Assembly: GCF_001653755.1 (NCBI RefSeq)
Contig: NZ_CP015125.1
Span: 2,737,501-2,801,500, forward strand
Length of the DNA: 64,000 bases
Direction: 5' to 3'
From: Dokdonia donghaensis DSW-1
GTDB lineage: Bacteria > Bacteroidota > Bacteroidia > Flavobacteriales > Flavobacteriaceae
A program made the translations under genes and the position numbers. Positions 36,522 through 45,520 of the stretch are shown in pieces (positions within the stretch are counted from its first letter, which is position 1; each line of letters starts with the position of its first letter). The notes below the pieces were generated by a model. The model was not told the DNA's origin, did no database searches, and saw nothing but the letters and a program-made list of their open reading frames with translations.

Positions 36522-36992
36522 ATGCACAAACCATCTATAGTACCACTTGCCATCTACGGCATCACAGCGCTTCTGGCACTTGTGATTTTGCTAGACTTTG
36601 CGTTGCCAGGCAAGATGTATACAGAAGAGGTCTCTCGTGTACAAAAAAAGAAACAGCGGTACTATAACGCTGGTGGCAACTCACACAACTCTTATGAGGT
36701 TGTTACGCCAAAACACCAATTTTCGGTAGCAGAGGATATTGCAAAGTCTGCAAAAGGTAAATCTATGAGCTATACCGTCTCTTTACTATTTCAAGAAGTC
36801 AATAGCTATAGCATACTCCCCTCGCAAGATCGCAGCATTTACTCGTTTAGGCTTGTCTCTGGGTTTGTGCTTCCGCTGCTGTTGTTGCTAGCCATTGGTA
36901 TTAAATTTCGCTTTAAGAAGGACCTCAGCATCTTGCTTTTTGTGCTTCAGCTGCTTGTGGTGGGTAATTTTATATGGTTACTCTTCTGGTAA
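36522..36992 (+). CDS. Membrane protein, unknown function
   Basis: A 156-residue protein with one N-terminal helix (about 8-28), a basic, Tyr/Asn-rich extramembrane loop (about 35-105) and two closely spaced C-terminal helices (about 108-126 and 133-155). No motif recognised. ATG start; base composition is core-like. Confidence 0.65.
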   Translation: MHKPSIVPLAIYGITALLALVILLDFALPGKMYTEEVSRVQKKKQRYYNAGGNSHNSYEVVTPKHQFSVAEDIAKSAKGKSMSYTVSLLFQEVNSYSILPSQDRSIYSFRLVSGFVLPLLLLLAIGIKFRFKKDLSILLFVLQLLVVGNFIWLLFW

Positions 36993-37316
36993 ATGAGTTT
37001 TAAGGGTGTGAATCCTGCTTTCGCGAAAGCGTCATATCCCCAATTATACAGCTTGTAAACAGTGCTTAGCCTCGCCGCCCAAATACGATTTATAAAAAAA
37101 ACACTATCTTACATATTAATATACAGACTTTTAGCGTTTGTATATGGAGGTAACATCCCTATGTACTACAATTTTTATCCAAACATCTAAGTTGTAGTTA
37201 GTAATACCGAGATCTATACCAAGGGTCAATCAAACAAATATGTCCATTTAAAATGTGCGCACTGCTACGGCAACTGCGACGGGCTATTAGTTTGTAATCT
37301 TTAAAAACCCTTATAT
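36993..37316. other. 324-base gene-free stretch
   Basis: It contains palindrome copy 10 at its left side and otherwise only AT-rich sequence with a few short GC clusters. I see no RNA gene, hairpin with a T run, or convincing promoter. Confidence 0.6.
37016..37031. repeat. Iterated palindrome copy 10 (after the 36522 membrane-protein gene)
   Basis: 15 of 16 positions; the first base is T. Perfect core at 37017-37030. Confidence 0.9.
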
Positions 37317-38723
37317 ATGAAAACTTCACAAATCAAAGTGTTAGCCATCTTGCTATTTCTCTTTCTGTATGCCTGTGCAGATGATGATGACAACACCACA
37401 ACGACCACCACTACCCCAGCCGATGATGATCCCATAGCCCTTACAGATCAAACCGCCCAGCTCATTACAGAGTGGAGCGACCTCTGGGTGAACATAGACC
37501 AGTTTACTAATAATATGCGCCCTAACACCATTACACGCTCCCTAGCCTACATACACCTTACAGGCTACGAGACCGCCGTGCCTTTTATGGATGGCTATAC
37601 CTCAAATAATGAGAGACTAGACGAGCTAGATGTAGATATTAATGAGCTTGAGGATAATGTAAATCTAGATCTTGCACTTAACCGAGCGTATGCGATTGCG
37701 TTTGATCATTTTATGTTTAGCATATCGCCAGAGGCACGTGGTGACGTCTTTAGATTTAGAAATAATAAAGAAGAAGAACTCGAGCAAGGTCTAAGTAATG
37801 AAGTAATAAGTAACTCCAGAAGATGGGGAAGGCACGTGGCACGCCGTGTGATTGCATATAGCGAGACCGATGAGGCGGGAGAAGAGCAAGTGAGAGATCA
37901 AACTCCGGCAGACTATGTAGCACCCGTAGGTGATGGCCTCTGGGCGGCTAGTGATGATGAGGATGCCTGGTTTCCATACTGGAGAGAGGTGCGCGCCTTT
38001 GTCATAGAACCAGAAGAAACGACTAGTACAGATTTTAGCTCCCTACTTTTATATAGTGAAGATACAGGTAGTGACTACTACACCAGTATGAATAATGTGT
38101 ATGACGTTGCCACCGCCGCTGCAAATGGTGATGATGAAAACCTTTGGATAGCCGAGTTTTGGGCAGATGATGTAGAGGGTATTATGATAAGCCCACCTGG
38201 AAGACAGTTTTCTATCGCAAACCAACTTATAGAGCAATATGACCTTGATTTTGATCAAACTCTGGAGTTATTATTGCGTCTTAGTTTTGCTATAAATGAC
38301 GCAGCCGTGTCTGCTTGGGATGATAAGTACACGTATAACACGCAGCGACCTAGCACCTACATTAATGAGTTTATAGATGAAGACTTCACGACTAATCTTG
38401 CGAGATTTGTAGTAGCGCCTAATCCGGCTTTTCCTAGTTATCCTTCTGGCCACGCAACATTTGCAGGAGCAGCTGGAGGGGTATTTATAGACTTTTTTGG
38501 CACAGATGCTATAGACTTTACAGACAACACCTACCTAGGTTTTGATTACATTATAGATTTTATAGGCACGCCACGTAGTTATACCTCGTTCAGCGAGATG
38601 GCTTCAGAAAATGCTTTTTCTAGAGTACCGCTGGGAGTACATATACAAGAGGACTCAACAGAGGGATTACGCCTGGGCTATGAAATCGCAGATGCTGTAA
38701 ATGCACTAGATCTTTCTAATTAA
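37317..38723 (+). CDS. Vanadium-haloperoxidase/PAP2-superfamily lipoprotein
   Basis: A 468-residue lipoprotein anchored at Cys20, with an Asp/Thr-rich tether. The C-terminal half has the three PAP2/haloperoxidase motifs in order: KYTYNTQRP near 342, PSYPSGH near 380 and SRVPLGVHI near 440. The last supplies the Arg and His that bind phosphate or vanadate. It may be a phosphatase or a halide-oxidising enzyme; the motifs do not separate the two. Family members in marine flavobacteria are often called vanadium-dependent haloperoxidases. Terminator at 38759. Confidence 0.87.
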   Translation: MKTSQIKVLAILLFLFLYACADDDDNTTTTTTTPADDDPIALTDQTAQLITEWSDLWVNIDQFTNNMRPNTITRSLAYIHLTGYETAVPFMDGYTSNNERLDELDVDINELEDNVNLDLALNRAYAIAFDHFMFSISPEARGDVFRFRNNKEEELEQGLSNEVISNSRRWGRHVARRVIAYSETDEAGEEQVRDQTPADYVAPVGDGLWAASDDEDAWFPYWREVRAFVIEPEETTSTDFSSLLLYSEDTGSDYYTSMNNVYDVATAAANGDDENLWIAEFWADDVEGIMISPPGRQFSIANQLIEQYDLDFDQTLELLLRLSFAINDAAVSAWDDKYTYNTQRPSTYINEFIDEDFTTNLARFVVAPNPAFPSYPSGHATFAGAAGGVFIDFFGTDAIDFTDNTYLGFDYIIDFIGTPRSYTSFSEMASENAFSRVPLGVHIQEDSTEGLRLGYEIADAVNALDLSN

Positions 38724-38758
38724 AAAACAGCCACTGGCTTAGCAGTATATCTTACTAC

Positions 38759-38792
38759 AACCACTGTAATGTACTATTGCAGTGGTTTTTTT
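38759..38792 (+). terminator. Terminator of the PAP2/haloperoxidase-like gene
   Basis: Stem AACCACTG/CAGTGGTT with partial inner pairing (AAT/ATT), followed by seven T. Palindrome copy 11 starts immediately after the T run. Confidence 0.85.
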
Positions 38793-38793
38793 A

Positions 38794-38809
38794 CGCTTTC
38801 GCGAAAGCG
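38794..38809. repeat. Iterated palindrome copy 11 (directly after a terminator)
   Basis: Perfect 16-mer abutting the T run of the preceding terminator. Confidence 0.95.
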
Positions 38810-38914
38810 GACACCTACACAATGCTAAAAAAATGCTAAACTCCCTTTAAAACAACCTCACCACTACACCGGCCATTACATTTGCGCCTTATTATCACAG
38901 CAAACAGCAACCTT

Positions 38915-39745
38915 ATGACTTTAAAAACGACGCTAGGCATTCTTATTGCCCTTATATGCATATCGTGTAATAACACAACACAGCAAACCCCAACAACAAC
39001 CGAAAATGCTGTAAAAGAAGAAACACCCACTTTTACAAATAAAGGCCACGAACTTGTATACACAATGATGCAAGAAGTAGGTGACTATGCTACGCTAGCT
39101 GCAAAAAATGATGTTGTTTATACTTATACGTATCAAACGCCAGACGGGCAAAAGGACGTCTCTACAGAGAAATACATTTTTGACGGTGAGTACTCTTACG
39201 GACTCTATAACACACACCAGCGCACACTTCCAGAACTAGAAGGCAACATAGAGCAAGGATATGATGGTAAAGAATACTGGCTCAAAAATGAAGGAACCAT
39301 TATTACAGATGAGGCTGCGCTTAAGCGTGTAGCCTTTAATAGACCTACTAACTACTACTGGTTTACAATGATGCAAAAACTAGGAGATCCTGGTCTTGTA
39401 TATAAATATGTAAAGCAACAAACGGTAAATGATATTAACTATGATGTGGTAAAAGTAAGTTTTGAAAGCACTGGAGATAAACCTCAAGATATCTACCAAG
39501 TGTACATCAACCCTGAGACAAAACGTGTAGATCAATTTTTATTTACAGTGGTAGACTTTGGCGTGACAGATCCTTACCTTATGGAAGTAAGCTATGACGA
39601 AGTAGATGGTTTACAAATCCCTACAAAACGTCGTTATAAAAAATCAGATTGGGACGCTACAGTTACAGATGCACCGTGGATCACAGTAGACTGGACAGAT
39701 ATCACCTTTGATAATGGTCTAGAAAAGAGCTTATTTGTAAAATAA
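38915..39745 (+). CDS. Hypothetical lipoprotein (Bacteroidota-specific, possibly DUF6503-like)
   Basis: A 276-residue lipoprotein. The ATG giving MTLKTTLG places a short signal peptide with lipobox Cys18 (CISC); a TTG at 38882 is rejected. A Thr/Glu tether is followed by a mature domain rich in Tyr, Asp and Val (ELVYTMMQEVGDY, IFDGEYSYG, VDQFLFTVVDFG), reminiscent of LolA/LppX-like half-barrels. The family guess is from memory and uncertain. Confidence 0.68.
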   Translation: MTLKTTLGILIALICISCNNTTQQTPTTTENAVKEETPTFTNKGHELVYTMMQEVGDYATLAAKNDVVYTYTYQTPDGQKDVSTEKYIFDGEYSYGLYNTHQRTLPELEGNIEQGYDGKEYWLKNEGTIITDEAALKRVAFNRPTNYYWFTMMQKLGDPGLVYKYVKQQTVNDINYDVVKVSFESTGDKPQDIYQVYINPETKRVDQFLFTVVDFGVTDPYLMEVSYDEVDGLQIPTKRRYKKSDWDATVTDAPWITVDWTDITFDNGLEKSLFVK

Positions 39746-39839
39746 TAAATAGGTAGTCAAGTAAGATTTGGCACTTTTTTGATAGTTACAAGAGCGCATT
39801 GTTTAAAGTTTGGCTTACATTTAATGTAAATCTCTTTAA

Positions 39840-40940
39840 ATGATGCGCTTTTCTATTTACCTACTCATAACCTCACTAGCCGTACTAAGCTATAGCTGTA
39901 CCTCTCAAAATAAACAAAGAGATATACGAGATGAAACACCATCTCAAAAAACTAGCCGTATCTCCACACAAACTTCTGCACAAGATTATAACTTTAATTT
40001 GAGTCCGCCGCCGTTAAGCCAATTTATACGAAGGATCTTTCAAGATTCTCAAGGTAGCTTATGGATGGGAACTAATGGTGATGGCGTGATACGATATAAT
40101 GGAACGAGCGTAGACTACTTTTCTATAGACGACGGTTTTAATGGCGAGGCAGTGCGTGCGATTCTGGAGGATAAAGATGGTACACTTTGGTTTGGAACCA
40201 ATCGAGGTCTTGTAAGCTATGATCTGAATGCGACGACATCTCGCAGTAAACCCACTTTTAAAAACTACGCAGAAGCGCAGGGACTCAAAGAAAGCAATGT
40301 ATGGAGTATGTTGCTAGACGCCAAAGGAACGTTGTGGATAGGGGCTTTAAATGGCGTTAATAGCTTTGATGGGACTGCTTTTAAACCGTTCGCTCTTCCA
40401 GAAACGGTAGTAGATAATTCTAGAGGTGTTTCAAGTACTAAAATTGTGCATAGTATTATGGAAGATAACAAAGGGCGCTTATGGTTTGCTTCAAACGCTG
40501 GTGCCTTTATCTGGGATGGTAATACGCTAGATACCTTAAGCACCAAAGATGGTCTCGCAGGTAATAATGTAAATGATATGCTACAAGATCGCACAGGAAA
40601 TATCTGGTTTGCAACACACCATAAAGGCGTTAGCCGTTATGATGGGGTTAAGTTCACAAACTTTACTACAGATAGCGTGATTACAGGAGAAGAAGTGTGG
40701 AGCCTCTTTCAAGACTCCAAAGGGAACATCTGGTTTCCTGCTGAAAATGCTGGGGTATACAAATACGATGGTAATAGCTTTACAAATTATAATGAGGACG
40801 ATGGCTTACAAAGCAATGCAATCCAGACTATTTATGAGGATGCTACTGGCACCATCTGGTTAGGTGGATATCAGGGGCTTTCTAGATTAAAAGGTGATAA
40901 GATCATACCCGTCACAGAAAGTGGACCTTGGAAGGATTAA
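39840..40940 (+). CDS. Two-component-regulator-propeller lipoprotein
   Basis: A 366-residue lipoprotein anchored at Cys20 (SYSC). Repeats of about 40 residues with the Reg_prop pattern (IxxDxxGxLWxGTxxGVxxYDG) run from about 60 to 360. There are at least six blades: WMGTNGDGV, WFGTNRGLV, WIGALNGV, WFASNAGAF, WFATHHKGV and WFPAENAGV, then WLGGYQGLS. It is the sensor-like propeller found in hybrid two-component systems, but alone and with no kinase domain. Function is unknown, probably sensing or binding. Closed by the shared terminator at 40965. Confidence 0.85.
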   Translation: MMRFSIYLLITSLAVLSYSCTSQNKQRDIRDETPSQKTSRISTQTSAQDYNFNLSPPPLSQFIRRIFQDSQGSLWMGTNGDGVIRYNGTSVDYFSIDDGFNGEAVRAILEDKDGTLWFGTNRGLVSYDLNATTSRSKPTFKNYAEAQGLKESNVWSMLLDAKGTLWIGALNGVNSFDGTAFKPFALPETVVDNSRGVSSTKIVHSIMEDNKGRLWFASNAGAFIWDGNTLDTLSTKDGLAGNNVNDMLQDRTGNIWFATHHKGVSRYDGVKFTNFTTDSVITGEEVWSLFQDSKGNIWFPAENAGVYKYDGNSFTNYNEDDGLQSNAIQTIYEDATGTIWLGGYQGLSRLKGDKIIPVTESGPWKD

Positions 40941-40964
40941 ACAACTAATAGATTACTCAAAAAC

Positions 40965-40993
40965 AAAAAAGGCGACCATACGGTCGCCTTTTT
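40965..40993. terminator. Bidirectional terminator between the propeller gene and icmF
   Basis: Stem GGCGACC/GGTCGCC with a 4-base loop, flanked by A6 on the left and T5 on the right. It serves both convergent genes. Confidence 0.9.
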
Positions 40994-41015
40994 AAATAAT
41001 GATCATCTCGTAGTA

Positions 41016-44000
41016 TTACATATTACGTCTGTACTGCCCTCCTACTTCAAAGAGTGCACTTGTGATTTGTCCTAGTGAGCAAACCTTAGTTGCTTCCATA
41101 AGTTCTTCAAAAATGTTGCGGTTATTAATCGCTGCATCTTGAATTTTTGCAAGTTCTGCTTCTATCTTATCTGCTTTTTCCTTATGGAGGTTTTCTAGCA
41201 TTTCGATTTGATATTGCTTCTCCTCTTCGGTAGCTCTAATTACTTCGGCTGGGCGTACTGTTGGACTTCCTTTTGAACTCAAGAAGGTGTTTACTCCGAT
41301 TATTGGGAATTCACCGTTATGCTTAAGCGTTTCATAATACAAGCTTTCTTCTTGTATTTTAGAACGCTGGTACATCGTCTCCATCGCTCCTAGTACACCA
41401 CCACGCTCTGTGATTCTATCAAATTCTAGTAAGACTGCCTCTTCTACGAGCTCTGTAAGCTCTTCTATAATAAATGATCCCTGTATTGGGTTTTCGTTTT
41501 TAGTAAGTCCTAGCTCTTTATTGATAATAAGCTGTATTGCCATCGCACGACGTACACTCTCTTCTGTAGGCGTTGTGATTGCCTCATCATAAGCATTTGT
41601 ATGTAGCGAGTTACAGTTATCATAAATCGCATATAATGCTTGTAATGTAGTACGTATGTCGTTAAAGTCAATCTCTTGTGCGTGTAGGCTACGCCCAGAT
41701 GTCTGGATGTGATACTTAAGCATTTGTGCACGTGAGTTTGCTTTATATTTCTCCTTCATTGCCTTTGCCCAAATCTTACGAGCAACACGACCTATGACCG
41801 CATATTCTGGATCGATTCCGTTTGAGAAAAAGAACGATAAGTTAGGACCAAATTTATTGATATCCATCCCACGGCTTAGGTAGTACTCTACATACGTAAA
41901 TCCGTTAGATAATGTAAGTGCTAGTTGTGTGATAGGATTTGCTCCTGCCTCTGCAATGTGATATCCAGAGATAGACACACTATAGAAGTTACGCACTTTT
42001 TGCTCGATAAAATACTCTTGTACATCACCCATTAAGCGCAGTGCAAACTCTGTAGAGAAGATACACGTATTTTGCGCTTGATCTTCTTTAAGAATATCTG
42101 CTTGTACCGTACCACGCACTTGTGTAAGCGTCTCTACTTTTATGCGGTTATACACATCTGCTGGGAGTACTTGGTCACCTGTTACGCCTAGTAACATTAA
42201 CCCTAGACCATCATTTCCTTCTGGAAGATCGCCTTGGTAGGCTGGACGTGTTTTTCCTTCGTAGGTAGCTGCAATTTTTGCTTCTACCTCTGCTTCTAGT
42301 CCATTTTCTTTAATGTACTTCTCACAGTTTTGATCTATAGCGGCATTCATAAAGAAACCAAGCAACATAGGCGCAGGTCCGTTTATGGTCATACTTACAG
42401 AGGTCATAGCGTGACTTAAGTCAAAACCAGAGTACAATTTCTTTGCGTCATCAAGACAGCAAATACTCACTCCCGCGTTACCTATCTTACCATAAATATC
42501 TGGACGGTGACCTGGATCGTTACCATATAGAGTTACCGAGTCAAAAGCGGTACTTAATCGCTTAGCCGGCATTCCTAAACTCACGTAGTGAAAACGCTTG
42601 TTTGTGCGCTCTGGTCCTCCTTCTCCTGCAAACATACGTGTAGGATCTTCTCCCGTACGTTTAAAAGGATAGAGTCCCGCAGTGTATGGGAATTCTCCCG
42701 GTACATTTTCTTGTAAACACCAGATTAAGATATCTCCCCAAGCTTGATACTTTGGCAAGGCTACCTTAGGTATTTCTGTATGTGATAATGACGCACTGTG
42801 CGTAGGGATTTTAATCTCCTTGTCTCTTACCTTAAAGGTATACACAGGTGCTTTGTATCTATTTACTTTCTCGTCCCAACCGGTAATAATCTCCCAGTTA
42901 TACGGATCGAGATCCATTTTTTTACGGTCAAACTGTGCGAGTAGCAACTTGACAAGATCTTTATCTTCATCGGTAGTTTCGGCGGCGAAGTCTGTGATTT
43001 GTAAACCTGCTTTGTCAAGTGCTGGAGTAACTCCTGCTATGGTCTCGATGGTTTTAAATATTCCGTAGAGACGTTGTGCTGTTTCTTGTTGCGCTTTCGC
43101 GAAAGCGTCATACCCTCTATTACTCTCTGCAATCTCGCTCAGGTAACGTGTACGCGCTGGAGGTATTACAAAGATCTTCTCACTCATCTCCTGGCTTATC
43201 TCAAAAGTACTCGTAAGATCTGCCTCGTTTACCGTGTTTACCTTCTCCATTATACGCTTGTAAAGCGTGTTCATCCCTGGGTCGTTAAACTGGCTTGCAA
43301 TGGTTCCAAAAACTGGCAACTCATCTTGCGGTGTATCCCACAAGTTATTGTTGCGCATATATTGTTTCTTAACATCACGTAGCGCATCTAGCGATCCACG
43401 CTTGTCAAATTTGTTGATAGCAACGAGATCTGCAAAGTCTAGCATATCTATTTTCTCGAGCTGCGTAGCTGCACCAAATTCTGGTGTCATCACATAAAGC
43501 GACACATCGCTATGCTCTAGTATCTCTGTATCTGACTGCCCAATACCTGATGTCTCAAGGATGATTAAATCATACTCGGCCGCTTTAAGTACTTCTATGG
43601 CTTCGCCTACATACTTAGATAGTGCGAGGTTACTCTGTCTGGTAGCCAGCGAGCGCATATACACACGCTCGTTATTAATCGCATTCATACGGATACGGTC
43701 ACCCAGTAAGGCTCCACCCGTTTTACGCTTAGAAGGATCTACAGAAATAAGACCTATGGTCTTCTCTGGAAAATCGATAAGAAATCTACGCACCAGCTCA
43801 TCTACTAGTGAAGATTTACCTGCTCCTCCAGTACCTGTAATACCAAGTACGGGTGTGAGTGAAGTTTCATTCTTTTTATGAATTGCATCAAGCATATCTT
43901 TTGCAACCTCTGGAAAATTTTCGGCAGCAGAGATTACTCTGGCTATAGCCGTAGGTACTTTATCACTAAGTTGAGCAGCTTGATTATCTAGCTTATCTCC

Positions 44001-44441
44001 TATAGCATAATCAGACTGCTGTACAAGGTCATTAATCATTCCTTGTAATCCCATCGCACGGCCATCATCTGGAGAGTAGATACGAGTAATCCCGTAATCC
44101 ATAAGCTCCTTAATTTCTTCTGGAAGTATCACACCACCTCCTCCACCGAAGATTTTAATATGTCCCGCACCTTTCTCTTTGAGGAGGTCGTACATATATT
44201 TAAAATACTCATTGTGCCCTCCTTGATAAGAGGTCATTGCAATAGCATTTGCATCTTCTTGTATGGCTGTGTTTACTACCTCTTCTACACTGCGGTCGTG
44301 ACCTAAGTGTATAACCTCTACACCGGTACTTTGTATAATACGGCGCATAATATTTATCGCGGCATCGTGTCCGTCAAAAAGGGAAGCAGCAGTTACTATT
44401 CTAACTTTATGCTTAGGAGTATAAGGAGTGGCTTGTTCCAT
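41016..44441 (-). CDS. icmF: Fused isobutyryl-CoA mutase (IcmF)
   Basis: A 1141-residue adenosylcobalamin enzyme that interconverts isobutyryl-CoA and butyryl-CoA. The start is the ATG giving MEQATPYTP; the longer frame upstream is rejected. Domains in order: B12-binding Rossmann fold (about 10-150, DGHDAA with axial His25), MeaB-type GTPase chaperone (Walker A GTGGAGKSS near 200), a linker containing the palindrome-encoded AFAKA near 445, and the acyl-CoA-mutase TIM barrel (about 540 on). The two substrate-specificity residues are Phe604 (RMFAG) and Gln790 (AQNTCIF), as in isobutyryl-CoA mutases, not the Tyr/Arg of methylmalonyl-CoA mutase. Confidence 0.92.
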   Translation of the reverse strand: MEQATPYTPKHKVRIVTAASLFDGHDAAINIMRRIIQSTGVEVIHLGHDRSVEEVVNTAIQEDANAIAMTSYQGGHNEYFKYMYDLLKEKGAGHIKIFGGGGGVILPEEIKELMDYGITRIYSPDDGRAMGLQGMINDLVQQSDYAIGDKLDNQAAQLSDKVPTAIARVISAAENFPEVAKDMLDAIHKKNETSLTPVLGITGTGGAGKSSLVDELVRRFLIDFPEKTIGLISVDPSKRKTGGALLGDRIRMNAINNERVYMRSLATRQSNLALSKYVGEAIEVLKAAEYDLIILETSGIGQSDTEILEHSDVSLYVMTPEFGAATQLEKIDMLDFADLVAINKFDKRGSLDALRDVKKQYMRNNNLWDTPQDELPVFGTIASQFNDPGMNTLYKRIMEKVNTVNEADLTSTFEISQEMSEKIFVIPPARTRYLSEIAESNRGYDAFAKAQQETAQRLYGIFKTIETIAGVTPALDKAGLQITDFAAETTDEDKDLVKLLLAQFDRKKMDLDPYNWEIITGWDEKVNRYKAPVYTFKVRDKEIKIPTHSASLSHTEIPKVALPKYQAWGDILIWCLQENVPGEFPYTAGLYPFKRTGEDPTRMFAGEGGPERTNKRFHYVSLGMPAKRLSTAFDSVTLYGNDPGHRPDIYGKIGNAGVSICCLDDAKKLYSGFDLSHAMTSVSMTINGPAPMLLGFFMNAAIDQNCEKYIKENGLEAEVEAKIAATYEGKTRPAYQGDLPEGNDGLGLMLLGVTGDQVLPADVYNRIKVETLTQVRGTVQADILKEDQAQNTCIFSTEFALRLMGDVQEYFIEQKVRNFYSVSISGYHIAEAGANPITQLALTLSNGFTYVEYYLSRGMDINKFGPNLSFFFSNGIDPEYAVIGRVARKIWAKAMKEKYKANSRAQMLKYHIQTSGRSLHAQEIDFNDIRTTLQALYAIYDNCNSLHTNAYDEAITTPTEESVRRAMAIQLIINKELGLTKNENPIQGSFIIEELTELVEEAVLLEFDRITERGGVLGAMETMYQRSKIQEESLYYETLKHNGEFPIIGVNTFLSSKGSPTVRPAEVIRATEEEKQYQIEMLENLHKEKADKIEAELAKIQDAAINNRNIFEELMEATKVCSLGQITSALFEVGGQYRRNM
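43092..43107. repeat. Iterated palindrome copy 12 (inside icmF)
   Basis: Perfect 16-mer. In frame it gives AFAKA within YDAFAKAQQE, in the linker between the GTPase and mutase domains. Confidence 0.95.
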
Positions 44442-44584
44442 CTGTAATTTTAAGTATGTATAACGATGTAAATTTACGTAATATTCAATAATAAAGCGAG
44501 TTGAATATGAATTACACAAAAAAGAAAGTTTATATATGATTTGCGTTATAATATATGCAATTTAGAGGTAAGAAAATCAAGCTT

Positions 44585-45439
44585 ATGGCACATCTTACCA
44601 TACTTATACACTGTAAAGACCAAAAGGGAATTATCGCCTCGGTGACCAATTTCATTTTGGAAAACGAAGGAAACACCACTTATATTGACCAGCACGTAGA
44701 TGCGGTGGCAAATGTATTTTTTATGCGCCTTGAGTGTGTATTTGAACAAGCAGATTTTAACACTGCAAAGTTTAAAACAGCTTTTAAAGAAAAACTGGCA
44801 ACTCCCTTTGAAATGCAATGGCAACTATATCCTGCTACGCAAAAACTCAAAATGGCCATTTTTGTGTCAAAATATGATCATTGCCTTTATGATATACTAG
44901 GCCGCTACAATGCTGGCGAACTTAACGTAGACATCCCTTTTATTATAAGTAACCATAATGATCTCGCACATATTGCGGCAAACTTTGACATCCCTTTTTA
45001 TCACATACCAGTGACAAAAGACACCAAAGCTGCAGCAGAGCAAGAACAGCTTAAGTTACTCAAAGCGCATCAAGTAGACTTTATTGTACTAGCTCGTTAT
45101 ATGCAAATCGTCACGCCTACGGTAATAAATGAATTTCCGTATCGCATTATAAACATACACCACTCTTTCTTACCTGCCTTTGTAGGTGCAAAACCTTATC
45201 ACGCGGCCTTTGCTCGCGGTGTAAAAATTATAGGCACCACCAGTCACTACGTCACCGAAGAGCTAGACGCAGGTCCCATCATCGAGCAAGACACCATACG
45301 TGTAACCCACAGCCACACCATTCCAGACCTCATTGCAAAAGGTAGAGACCTAGAAAAAATCGTACTCTCAAGAGCGATAAAACTACACGCCCAGCATAAA
45401 TGCTTTGTGTATAGCAATAAGACCATAATTTTTACTTAA
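44585..45439 (+). CDS. purU: Formyltetrahydrofolate deformylase
   Basis: A 284-residue enzyme that hydrolyses 10-formyl-THF to formate and THF, balancing one-carbon pools. The ATG giving MAHLTILIHCKDQKG is preferred over an in-frame ATG 30 bases upstream because the ACT domain starts there. The N-terminal ACT domain (about 1-80) is followed by the formyltransferase-like domain with HHSFLPAFVGAKPYH and TSHYVTEELDAGPIIEQD. The catalytic Asp lies in the last motif and the His in IHHS. It is divergent from icmF. Confidence 0.94.
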   Translation: MAHLTILIHCKDQKGIIASVTNFILENEGNTTYIDQHVDAVANVFFMRLECVFEQADFNTAKFKTAFKEKLATPFEMQWQLYPATQKLKMAIFVSKYDHCLYDILGRYNAGELNVDIPFIISNHNDLAHIAANFDIPFYHIPVTKDTKAAAEQEQLKLLKAHQVDFIVLARYMQIVTPTVINEFPYRIINIHHSFLPAFVGAKPYHAAFARGVKIIGTTSHYVTEELDAGPIIEQDTIRVTHSHTIPDLIAKGRDLEKIVLSRAIKLHAQHKCFVYSNKTIIFT

Positions 45440-45461
45440 AAGAAATGAATAAGCAGGGTTA

Positions 45462-45477
45462 CGCTTTCGCGAAAGCG
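45462..45477. repeat. Iterated palindrome copy 13 (between purU and DUF4197 genes)
   Basis: Perfect; flanks TTA/TAA extend the symmetry further. Confidence 0.95.
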
Positions 45478-45520
45478 TAATTATCAATTATATTTACCAC
45501 AATACTTAAATGACATTATT

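Noticed and set aside
36993..37058. 21-codon frame ending just before the 324-base gap, containing AFAKA
   Set aside because: It is too short, and the AFAKA is only the palindrome read in frame; no independent support.
44442..44519. N-terminal extension of icmF
   Set aside because: The added 26 residues do not fit the family; the ATG at 44441 gives the normal B12-domain start.
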